Source: Actimicrobium sp047621665 (GTDB lineage: Bacteria; Pseudomonadota; Gammaproteobacteria; Burkholderiales; Burkholderiaceae_D). Taken from it: 64,000 nucleotides of DNA. Shown here in pieces: positions 25,922 through 32,669 of the stretch. Position 1 is the first letter of the stretch. Every line of letters starts with the position of its first letter. The notes below the pieces were generated by a model. That model saw nothing but the letters and a program-made list of their open reading frames with translations. It had not been told where the DNA came from and did not search any database. The position numbers and the translations under genes were made by a program. The stretch spans positions 31,553 to 95,552 of the forward strand of contig JBLHMB010000009.1 in assembly GCA_047621665.1 (NCBI GenBank), written 5' to 3'.

Positions 25922-26008
25922 ATGGATTGTCGAATTATCTCCAACTGCTGGTGTCCGCTGGACTGTTGCATCAAGTGCGCGGTAGCTGAGGTAATTGACG
26001 CCCCTTAA
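25922..26008 (+). CDS. Possible 28-residue cysteine-rich small ORF
   Basis: ATG at 25922 to TAA at 26006-26008 encodes 28 residues with six cysteines (positions 3, 9, 11, 15, 16 and 19). It ends 19 bases before the putative RiPP precursor gene. GAGGAG at 25901-25906 is 15 bases from the ATG, farther than ideal, so translation is uncertain. Such Cys density by chance in 28 codons is uncommon, but no family is recognised. Confidence 0.2.
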   Translation: MDCRIISNCWCPLDCCIKCAVAEVIDAP

Positions 26009-26027
26009 CTCTCCTACGAGGTACATC

Positions 26028-26228
26028 ATGCCCATCGATCTCTCCAAGGTCACCCGTGAAGAACTGATGACCATTCACAATGAAGTGCTGCGCAATATCG
26101 CTTTGCAGACCAAAGAAGACCTCGCCAAAAATATTAACGCGGCTGGTCACGATTCTCATGGCAGCAACCATTCCAACAATAAGATCGTCGATTTACCGGG
26201 TCAGATTTCCGAGATATTGCGACGCTAA
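26028..26228 (+). CDS. Putative RiPP precursor peptide with three His-X-X triads
   Basis: This 66-residue peptide has a charged amphipathic N-terminal part (residues 1-38, IDLSKVTREELMTIHNEV and onward), a Gly/Ser/Asn/His-rich segment AGHDSHGSNHSNNK (39-52), and a C-terminal tail IVDLPGQISEILRR. It has the size and split composition of a leader-core-follower precursor. HDS (41-43), HGS (44-46) and HSN (48-50) fit an aromatic-X-X pattern used by three-residue cyclophane-forming radical SAM enzymes (family knowledge); use here is inference. GAGG precedes the ATG. A repeat and hairpin follow, then a radical SAM maturase gene. It lacks the C-terminal FxSxx typical of classic FxsB substrates. Confidence 0.65.
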   Translation: MPIDLSKVTREELMTIHNEVLRNIALQTKEDLAKNINAAGHDSHGSNHSNNKIVDLPGQISEILRR

Positions 26229-26251
26229 TGCGATGCTAATGCGATGCTAAT
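26219..26251 (+). repeat. Three tandem 11-bp repeats over the precursor stop codon
   Basis: GCGACGCTAAT, GCGATGCTAAT, GCGATGCTAAT are contiguous, and a fourth GCG follows. The first copy holds the last codons and TAA stop of the precursor gene; each later copy contains an ATG and a TAA. It may be a slippage product or part of the intercistronic control element. Confidence 0.75.
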
Positions 26252-26256
26252 GCGTT

Positions 26257-26272
26257 ACCCGGCGGGGTTTTT
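26257..26272 (+). terminator. Short GC hairpin with T-run between precursor and maturase genes
   Basis: ACCC GGCG GGGT followed by TTTT is a weak terminator shape. Partial termination here would give more precursor mRNA than maturase mRNA, a common arrangement in RiPP operons. The stem is only 4 bp, so its effect is uncertain. Confidence 0.4.
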
Positions 26273-26369
26273 GCGGCGGACTGGCGTCACCGTATGACCA
26301 GTCAGGGTACGGAGTTGTCGGCCGGTCCGATGGCGTAGTTCGAATGATTGGGATGGCGGGAGGCGGCGC

Positions 26370-27749
26370 ATGGAAATGCAACGGTCAGGCACGGACGCGG
26401 TCAGGGTGCTCATTTCTGCAATGGGCGAACGGGCGGACACACCGTCCGGCAATACAGCAGGCAATTCAGTTGGCAAGGAGCCGGAAGGTTCCGGCATGGT
26501 CAATGCCGGCAACCATCGGGCGCCACCAGATGCCGTAGTCAATCAGGTCATCCTCAAGATCGTCCAGCGCTGTAACCTCGATTGCACGTACTGCTATGTT
26601 TATAACCGCGGCGACGATTCCTGGAAGACGCGCCCGCCTGTCATTTCCGAGCGCGTGCTGCTCCGGCTGGCCGAGCGCATCAATGAACATTGCCGGCGCC
26701 ATCAGCTCTCGAGTTTTACGGTGGAATTGCACGGCGGGGAACCGCTGCTGATCGGCAAGCGCAAGATGCAAGCGTTGCTGACCTTGCTGCGCTCCCGGGT
26801 CGACGCCGCCCATCTGCGCTTCACGATGCAAACCAACGGCTTGCTGCTGGATTCGGGCTGGATCGATTTGCTGGCGCGCAACCAGGTCTCGTTCGGCATC
26901 AGTCTCGATGGTCCGCCGGCGCTGGCCGATCAGCAGCGCATCCTGCGCAAGGACCGGTCCGGCTCGACGCAACCATTACTCGACATCATTGCGCAATTGC
27001 GTAGCGAAGGACCATTGTTCGACCAGCTTTTTGGCGGTTGCCTGTGCGTGGTCAACCCGCAGTGTGATGGCGGCGAACTGGTCGACTGGTTTGTGGCACA
27101 GGGTTTCGATGCTTTCGATTTTTTGCTGCCAGATGGCAATCGACTGAACCCGCCGCAGGGCTGGACTGGCGTGGCGCCATACCGGCGCTTCCTGTTATCG
27201 GCTTTCGAGCGCTGGCATGGTCTCGGCGCGCGCGCACCCCGTATCCGCAAATTCGAACTGATGATGTCGGGCCTGCTCGGTGGCAAAGTATTTCTCGATG
27301 CGCTGGGCGGCGATTTGCGCCTGCTCTGCGTAGTGGAATCCGATGGCTCGATCGGTGTGAGCGACGTCACCCGCATCTGTGGTGGCGAGTACGCCAATGA
27401 TGTCCTAAATATTTTCGATCACGCGCTCGACGAACACGTGCGACGTTATCGCATCGACGAAGTGCAGCAGGTCTGCGCCACCTGTCGAGCTTGTCCGCAT
27501 CTGGCCAGTTGCGGTGGCGGCTACTTGCCACATCGTTTCAATGGCATTCATTTCGCCAATCCGTCGATTTACTGCGAGGCGCTGTATGCGCTGTCGGAGC
27601 GCATGACACAGCTGTTACGCGAGCAGCTACCGGCGCAGTTGCTGGCCGGGATGGCGACGGTGGCGTCTGCGCTTGTGCCCTTGCCGTCACCTTCAACGTT
27701 GTCGATATCACCGCAGCCTGCCGTACTTCTGTCCGGGGTGGTGCCATGA
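26370..27749 (+). CDS. FxsB-like radical SAM/SPASM peptide maturase
   Basis: This 459-residue enzyme has the radical SAM motif CNLDCTYCY (Cys68, 72, 75), LHGGEPLL and TNGLLLDSG. A C-terminal SPASM region with Cys320, 337, 369, 372, 375, 381 and 402 (CATCRACPHLASC pattern) would bind auxiliary 4Fe-4S clusters. The match to the FxsB group is based on overall pattern and on the next gene, an HExxH protein that accompanies FxsB in other genomes. Such enzymes form side-chain crosslinks in small peptides. The ATG at 26370 has GGGAGG 6 bases upstream; about 55 residues precede the core and vary in composition. It overlaps the next gene by ATGA. Confidence 0.85.
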   Translation: MEMQRSGTDAVRVLISAMGERADTPSGNTAGNSVGKEPEGSGMVNAGNHRAPPDAVVNQVILKIVQRCNLDCTYCYVYNRGDDSWKTRPPVISERVLLRLAERINEHCRRHQLSSFTVELHGGEPLLIGKRKMQALLTLLRSRVDAAHLRFTMQTNGLLLDSGWIDLLARNQVSFGISLDGPPALADQQRILRKDRSGSTQPLLDIIAQLRSEGPLFDQLFGGCLCVVNPQCDGGELVDWFVAQGFDAFDFLLPDGNRLNPPQGWTGVAPYRRFLLSAFERWHGLGARAPRIRKFELMMSGLLGGKVFLDALGGDLRLLCVVESDGSIGVSDVTRICGGEYANDVLNIFDHALDEHVRRYRIDEVQQVCATCRACPHLASCGGGYLPHRFNGIHFANPSIYCEALYALSERMTQLLREQLPAQLLAGMATVASALVPLPSPSTLSISPQPAVLLSGVVP

Positions 27750-28936
27750 GCAACTGGGTGCAGCAGTTCAGTTTGCCTTGCGCCGAACCGTGCGAATCCG
27801 TCTTCGACACCATTGTGACTTCGCACGGCGTCGCCGTAGCGAACTGCTTGCTGGAGCGCCATGCCGATGATATCGCCCGCGCCAGCGATGGGCTGGTTGA
27901 CTTCATCCGGTGCTGGATTACATCACCGCCGGTCGCAAAAACTGCCTGGGATATTGCCTTCGGACGGGCGCATCTGGCGCTCAAGGAGGGGCGGCATGAT
28001 GTGGCGGTAGCGCTGGACGCCGCCGTGCGGGTCGGCCTGCGGCTGGCGGCCGGCGGTCAATCCGGCCGTTGGAGCGCGCAGATGGCACCGGCGACGATCC
28101 AGCTTGATGACCGGGTCATCGACGCCGTCGAACAGATCGAGGTACATGTCGACGAGGACAGATGGGATGCCGGCAGCCGTCTCTGCCTGCGTCTGGCGGA
28201 CGGTAGTGCGCACCTCTGGCGGCGCGATGGCGACCAGTGGGCTGGAGAGGGAGGGCGCCGGCTGGCATCGGTTGGCAGCACGCGGCCGATTTATCTGTTG
28301 CCCCGGCAAGCGTTGCCCGCTGATGAAAACGGTAGTGAAATTTTTCAAAAATGCCAGCCGGTCGAGCACATCAGTCCTCTGATGGCGCAGTCGTTTGAGG
28401 ACGGTATTGCGGTGCTGCGGCAGAATGTGCCCGATTATTTGCCATGGGTCGAACGGGTACTCAACGGCATCGTTGTCTGTCCGGTCGAGGATCAATACCG
28501 GCTCGTCAGTGGCAGTTGGGAAGACGTGCCCGGCTTTGTCCATATGTCGAGTCCGCATGCCGGCATCGACATTGCCGAGATCCTTGTCCACGAATGCGCG
28601 CATCAGTACTTTTACATGCTGCAGCGTGTCGGTGCGCTCGATGATGCGTCCGACCGCGCACTGTACTGGTCACCACCGATCCGCAAGAAGCGTCCTTTGA
28701 GCCGGATCCTGATGGCCTATCACGCGCTGGCCAACGTGCAGTTGTTGTATGACGCCGTGCGCCGCAATACGGCCAATTCCCCGCAGGATATCCGCTACGT
28801 CGAGATCAACGAGCCCGACCTGCAAGCGGCGATTCGTGCGCTCGACGCACCCTTGCGCGACAACCCGGCGTTGACGACGTTGGGTCGGGCGCTGTATGCA
28901 CCGCTGGCCGCGCGCCTCGCCGCGCTGTCGCCCTGA
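27746..28936 (+). CDS. HExxH-motif putative peptide-modifying enzyme
   Basis: This 396-residue protein has a single HExxH motif, HECAHQYFYML (His282, Glu283, His286), near SPHAGIDIAEILVHE. It fits the HExxH family found beside FxsB-type radical SAM genes, some of which are described as 2-oxoglutarate-dependent peptide beta-hydroxylases rather than proteases; that knowledge is from the family, not shown here. The N-terminal 200 residues carry no motif I know. The ATG overlaps the maturase stop (ATGA), so the enzymes should be made together and probably modify the same peptide. Confidence 0.8.
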   Translation: MSNWVQQFSLPCAEPCESVFDTIVTSHGVAVANCLLERHADDIARASDGLVDFIRCWITSPPVAKTAWDIAFGRAHLALKEGRHDVAVALDAAVRVGLRLAAGGQSGRWSAQMAPATIQLDDRVIDAVEQIEVHVDEDRWDAGSRLCLRLADGSAHLWRRDGDQWAGEGGRRLASVGSTRPIYLLPRQALPADENGSEIFQKCQPVEHISPLMAQSFEDGIAVLRQNVPDYLPWVERVLNGIVVCPVEDQYRLVSGSWEDVPGFVHMSSPHAGIDIAEILVHECAHQYFYMLQRVGALDDASDRALYWSPPIRKKRPLSRILMAYHALANVQLLYDAVRRNTANSPQDIRYVEINEPDLQAAIRALDAPLRDNPALTTLGRALYAPLAARLAALSP

Positions 28937-28950
28937 ACGGAGCGGCGCAG

Positions 28951-29655
28951 ATGACAGCACTACCGGAGGGTAGGGTCCCGTGCGGACAGGATATCGTCCC
29001 GCTGCCAGTCGCCCCGTCATCCATCTCGCGCCCCTGGGATGCCTGGCGACCGGCTGATGCCTGCTACTTGCACGACGTTGGTGGCATTCATGGAGCCGGA
29101 CATGCCGGCAGGGTGCTGGTGTGGGCCAGCCTGATCGGTGGCTGGATGCAGCAGCAAGGCATTGCTGTCGATCTTGATGTGGTGCGCTGGTCGGCAACGC
29201 TGCACGATGTACGCCGATTCCATGACGGGCATGATCCGCTGCATGGTTCCCGTTGCGGTGCGTGGGTACGCGAGGGGTGCTTTGCGGCCAGTCATGGTCT
29301 GCGTGCCAGCCACCTCAATGCGGGTCAGCTGGAGCAGATTGCCTATTGCTGCACTTGGCATGTACCACCTGACCAGGCGGCGCCGGCGATGTCGCCGGAA
29401 TTAATCTGCCTCAAGGATGCGGACGCGCTCGACCGGGTCCGGCTTGGCGGGTTGAACCGGCGTTTTCTACGCACCGGTTTTGCTGCCGCGCTGATCCAGC
29501 AGGCGCAATTCCTGTGCGATACCAGCGAACTGCAGACCTGTTTTCGGGATGCACAATGGGATGCAGTGCGACTGGCAGCGCAACAGATGGGTGTCTGGTC
29601 GCAGCCGGATGACATCGACGGCCACGCTGATCGGCTACATTTTTTTGTCACCTGA
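28951..29655 (+). CDS. HD-domain protein of the RiPP-like cluster
   Basis: This 234-residue protein has a metal-dependent phosphohydrolase-like (HD) pattern: IHGAGHAGRVL (His47, His51), ATLHDVRRFHDG (His85-Asp86), DPLHGSRCGAW (His98) and LKDADALDRVRLG (Asp156). Many HD proteins hydrolyse nucleotides or phosphate esters. It lies 14 bases after the HExxH gene and 10 bases before the next one, so it is in the same operon. The substrate is unknown. Confidence 0.7.
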   Translation: MTALPEGRVPCGQDIVPLPVAPSSISRPWDAWRPADACYLHDVGGIHGAGHAGRVLVWASLIGGWMQQQGIAVDLDVVRWSATLHDVRRFHDGHDPLHGSRCGAWVREGCFAASHGLRASHLNAGQLEQIAYCCTWHVPPDQAAPAMSPELICLKDADALDRVRLGGLNRRFLRTGFAAALIQQAQFLCDTSELQTCFRDAQWDAVRLAAQQMGVWSQPDDIDGHADRLHFFVT

Positions 29656-29665
29656 GGAGGTTGAC

Positions 29666-30241
29666 ATGCAGACCGGCACGGCGGATGTACGCGCACCGAT
29701 CGACCCGATTGACCTGACCGGAGTGTCCTGCGAACGGGTGCTGCTGATGTGCGGGGCGCTGGTAGCGTGCGGCTCGCTCGTGCTTCATGGCAGTAATGTC
29801 CGTCCGGTAGTGCAAACGATCGAACCACGCCAGGCCAATGACCGTGCCAAATCCTCGGGTAATCAGTGCGCGGTGTATGCCAGTCTGGATGCCAGGGTGG
29901 CCTTGATGCATGCGTTACTTGATCGGCGCTATCTGTCAGCGCGATTGGGATCATGGCGGATTGGCTATCGCTGGCAGGCCGGCGGGCTCCGGTTCAGCGT
30001 CAGCGACAACCTGTACCGGTTGTTTTGCGACGGCGATCCGGCCTTGCTGTCCGAGGGGAGCGTCTACGTTCTGGAGCGGTCCCATTTTGTGCGGCCTGCG
30101 GACTCGGAGCTCGAGTTCCATGCGCTCTCGCCGCAACGACCCGTGCACATCCTGACAGTGGCACCAGCGCTCGGGCGCGCGCTGTTCAGGCCAGATGGCG
30201 ACGCGACTGGTATTGCTGTCATGCGGTTTCCGAAGGCGTAA
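29666..30241 (+). CDS. Unrecognised protein with HGSN and EPR signatures
   Basis: This 191-residue soluble protein carries LVLHGSNVRPVVQTIEPRQAND and GNQCAVYASLDARVALMHALLDR. A pattern of HGS, then EPR, then VYA(T/S)-D is reminiscent of ADP-ribosyltransferase-fold proteins, but the resemblance is weak and I do not claim the activity. GAGGAGG is 5 bases upstream of the ATG, one of the strongest ribosome sites in the cluster. As the last gene of the closely packed unit it probably acts with the peptide maturation genes. Confidence 0.6.
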   Translation: MQTGTADVRAPIDPIDLTGVSCERVLLMCGALVACGSLVLHGSNVRPVVQTIEPRQANDRAKSSGNQCAVYASLDARVALMHALLDRRYLSARLGSWRIGYRWQAGGLRFSVSDNLYRLFCDGDPALLSEGSVYVLERSHFVRPADSELEFHALSPQRPVHILTVAPALGRALFRPDGDATGIAVMRFPKA

Positions 30242-30286
30242 TCCGGATGTTTAGCCGGACAGGCATGACAACGGAGTCAATCCCGC

Positions 30287-30544
30287 GTGGCTGGACTCCT
30301 CACGCTGGATTCACCCTGCCAGCCGCTTCGCCCGCCGGATTGGCGTGCCACCATCGTGCCTGCGGGAATACTCCGCCAAACCACCCGACTTGGTGATCCC
30401 GGCCGGCTCGTACGTCAGGTCGTCATCGAAGTCGTACCGTGCGTCATCCCGGCGCCGGTCTCCGTTGAACATTGTTTGCAGACAGTTATTGTTACAAGGG
30501 CAATATTGCCGGATACTTTGCCGGTTGAATTGACGGCTGCGTAA
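30287..30544 (+). CDS. Possible small hypothetical protein (85 residues)
   Basis: A GTG at 30287, with GGAG 10 bases upstream, opens an 85-residue frame with mostly common codons, ending PDTLPVELTAA. It fills the otherwise empty stretch 30242-30611. No family is recognised, and the start is uncertain. A short inverted repeat (TCCGG...CCGGA) lies just before it at about 30242. Confidence 0.35.
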   Translation: MAGLLTLDSPCQPLRPPDWRATIVPAGILRQTTRLGDPGRLVRQVVIEVVPCVIPAPVSVEHCLQTVIVTRAILPDTLPVELTAA

Positions 30545-30547
30545 CGA

Positions 30548-30575
30548 GTGTCGGGTGTCGGGTGTCGGGTGTCCG
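30548..30575 (+). repeat. Tandem 7-bp repeat (GTGTCGG)
   Basis: GTGTCGG occurs three times in a row, followed by GTGTCCG. The array lies between the possible 85-residue ORF and the small secreted protein gene. It may vary in copy number between strains. No function is evident. Confidence 0.7.
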
Positions 30576-30611
30576 GCGCAGGATGAGCGGTTTGCTAAAT
30601 ACAAGGATATC

Positions 30612-31067
30612 TTGACGTTGAAAACTGATCGACACGACCCGCACTGCCGACGCAATAGGTCACGCCATACAGGGCGTCTGGTGCTGATAACCGTCATTGC
30701 CACCGCGCTATTCCCGGCGATGCTCCAGGCGTCCCCGGTTCTACGCTGCAAGATCGATCAGGGTGGAGTGACACGCCTGCTCGATGTCACGGCGACCGAC
30801 GATCCCTATCGTGTCAAGGCGATTGATATCAATGGCCGGTTCCGGTTCAAAGCCGTGATGATCGGTAACGAGCGCCGGATCGATTACATCAAACTCTATA
30901 CCTACGATCAGGCCCGGCGACAACCCGCACTGCTGCACCAGGCGGTGTATCTGACGCCCTCCGTGTCCGCCGCAACAGCGTCCATGACGGGCGTCCAATT
31001 CGTGTATGCCTCCGATCTGGAGCGCGAGCTGCAGTATCAATGTACGTTGCTGGAGCTGACACAATGA
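30612..31067 (+). CDS. Small exported protein of unknown function
   Basis: This protein of about 151 residues has a basic N-terminus followed by a hydrophobic stretch (LVLITVIATALFPAMLQA) that looks like a signal peptide, then a beta-rich domain with two cysteines (LRCKID and YQCTLLE) that could form a disulphide. The start is a TTG, either 30612 or 30618, both near AAGGA at 30603-30607; no ATG fits. It overlaps the CapA-like gene by ATGA and so is translationally coupled to it. Confidence 0.6.
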   Translation: MTLKTDRHDPHCRRNRSRHTGRLVLITVIATALFPAMLQASPVLRCKIDQGGVTRLLDVTATDDPYRVKAIDINGRFRFKAVMIGNERRIDYIKLYTYDQARRQPALLHQAVYLTPSVSAATASMTGVQFVYASDLERELQYQCTLLELTQ

Positions 31068-32041
31068 AACGGTCTTTTCCGGCTGCGCTACTGGCTATGC
31101 AATTTCTGATCGCGCCGGTGCTGGCTGCCGCACCCGTGGTGTCAATCGCCTTCGTCGGCGACATCATGCTCGACGAAACACCGGGCAAAGTGATCAAGAG
31201 CGGACGTGATCCATTCGCACCGTTCCCAGCAATCCTGAACTCGGCTGACATCCGTATCGGTAATCTGGAATGTGTCGTGGCCACTAATGGATCAGCGCAA
31301 CCCGGCAAACCTTATACTTTTCGAGCTCATCCGCGCTCGCTACCGATCCTCAAACGTCACTTCGATGCGGTGGCGTTAGCCAACAACCACACCGGTGATT
31401 TTGGTCCGCTGGCATTTACGCAAATGCTCGATCGGCTGGAGCGCACGGGTATTCCGTATTTCGGCGGCGGACGGGATCTGGCTCAGGCGCATAGGCCGTT
31501 GATCATCGAACGGCATGGTTTGCGGGTGGCCTTTCTTGCTTATAACGAATTTTTTCCGCGCAGTTTCGAGGCTGATACCGACAAACCCGGTAGCGCCTGG
31601 AGTGAAGATGAGCAGGTCGTCCTCGATATTCGCCGCGCGCGCAGTGCGTATCGCGCCGACCTCGTGATTCCGGTAATGCATTGGGGCTGGGAGCATGAGC
31701 CGCGTGCCAGTCAACGTCAGCGTCAGCTAGCCAGATTGATGATTGATGCGGGGGCCGATGCCATCGTGGGTGGGCATCCGCACGTCATCCAGGATGTTGA
31801 GCAATACCAGGGCAAGCCGATTATCTACAGTCTGGGAAATTTCGTATTCGATGGCTTCAGCGATCCGGCCAACAATACCGGCTGGTTGCTGCGGATGGAA
31901 CTGGATCGGCTGGGAGTGCGCGGCTGGCGCACCGTACCGGCACGCATTGACCGCGAAGGGACACCGCATCCTGCGCTGCAGTTGGGCGGTTTATGTTGGG
32001 AAAGAGGGCAGGATCAAGCAACTGCCTGCATCGTGAAATGA
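31064..32041 (+). CDS. CapA family metallophosphatase-like protein, exported
   Basis: This 325-residue protein has a signal peptide (about 1-22) and the PGA_cap domain: VSIAFVGDIMLDE, IGNLECVV, DAVALANNHTGDFG, PVMHWGWEHEP, IVGGHPHVIQDVE and IYSLGNFVFD. These motifs match calcineurin-like metal sites. Family members act in poly-gamma-glutamate capsule synthesis or have unknown envelope roles. No capB or capC is nearby, so a capsule role is unsupported. It is coupled to the small exported protein and follows the RiPP-like cluster. Confidence 0.85.
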   Translation: MKRSFPAALLAMQFLIAPVLAAAPVVSIAFVGDIMLDETPGKVIKSGRDPFAPFPAILNSADIRIGNLECVVATNGSAQPGKPYTFRAHPRSLPILKRHFDAVALANNHTGDFGPLAFTQMLDRLERTGIPYFGGGRDLAQAHRPLIIERHGLRVAFLAYNEFFPRSFEADTDKPGSAWSEDEQVVLDIRRARSAYRADLVIPVMHWGWEHEPRASQRQRQLARLMIDAGADAIVGGHPHVIQDVEQYQGKPIIYSLGNFVFDGFSDPANNTGWLLRMELDRLGVRGWRTVPARIDREGTPHPALQLGGLCWERGQDQATACIVK

Positions 32042-32121
32042 CGCCACAGGACGGATCGACAGGATAGCCGGTACGTTCCGTGCGTCATCAATTTATAAGA
32101 TGGGCCGCCAAACCAGCGAGG

Positions 32122-32652
32122 TTAGTCAATCTCCCCGGGTATTGTGTCCAGCAACACCGAGCCATCGGCTCCCCACTTGACCTTGGTAATACCAGGTTCG
32201 TCGGCTTCGAGTTGACGCAATGCCAGCTCCTGCGCTGTCAGACTGACTTGTTCCTGGGTGAGGGCGGCATTCTGATCACGCCGTGCCAACGCCAGCACGA
32301 TTATTTGTTGCAGTTCTTCCCGTTGCCATGGTTTCGGGATGAAGCGAAACACTTCCGCCTCATTGATAGCCCGCAAAGCGGTATCGAATTCGGTCGAGGC
32401 GCTCAGCACCATGCGTACGGCATCGGGCTGGATCTGGCGGAAGCGATTCAGGAATTGAACACCGTTCATGGCCGGCATGTGATAGTCCGAAATGACCAGG
32501 TCGATGTCGATCTCCCGGGCCCGCGTCAGAGCCTCGGCAGCTTCAGCGAAGACTTCAATCCGGAGTTCGACATCGAACTTGCATTGCCGCAGCGTGCGTT
32601 GCAGCGCGTGCAGTATCAGCGGGTCGTCGTCGAGCAGGAGTAGTCGGCGCAT
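32122..32652 (-). CDS. Single-domain response regulator
   Basis: This 176-residue receiver protein has the acidic DDD at 8-10, phosphoacceptor Asp56 in DLVISDYHMPAMNG and Lys in FIPKPW. A short C-terminal extension (about 130-176) has no output domain. It is the last gene of a minus-strand signalling operon, 17 bases after the HD-GYP regulator. It may shuttle phosphoryl groups or act by protein contact. Confidence 0.9.
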   Translation of the reverse strand: MRRLLLLDDDPLILHALQRTLRQCKFDVELRIEVFAEAAEALTRAREIDIDLVISDYHMPAMNGVQFLNRFRQIQPDAVRMVLSASTEFDTALRAINEAEVFRFIPKPWQREELQQIIVLALARRDQNAALTQEQVSLTAQELALRQLEADEPGITKVKWGADGSVLLDTIPGEID

Positions 32653-32669
32653 ACAATTTTTTCCTTGGG

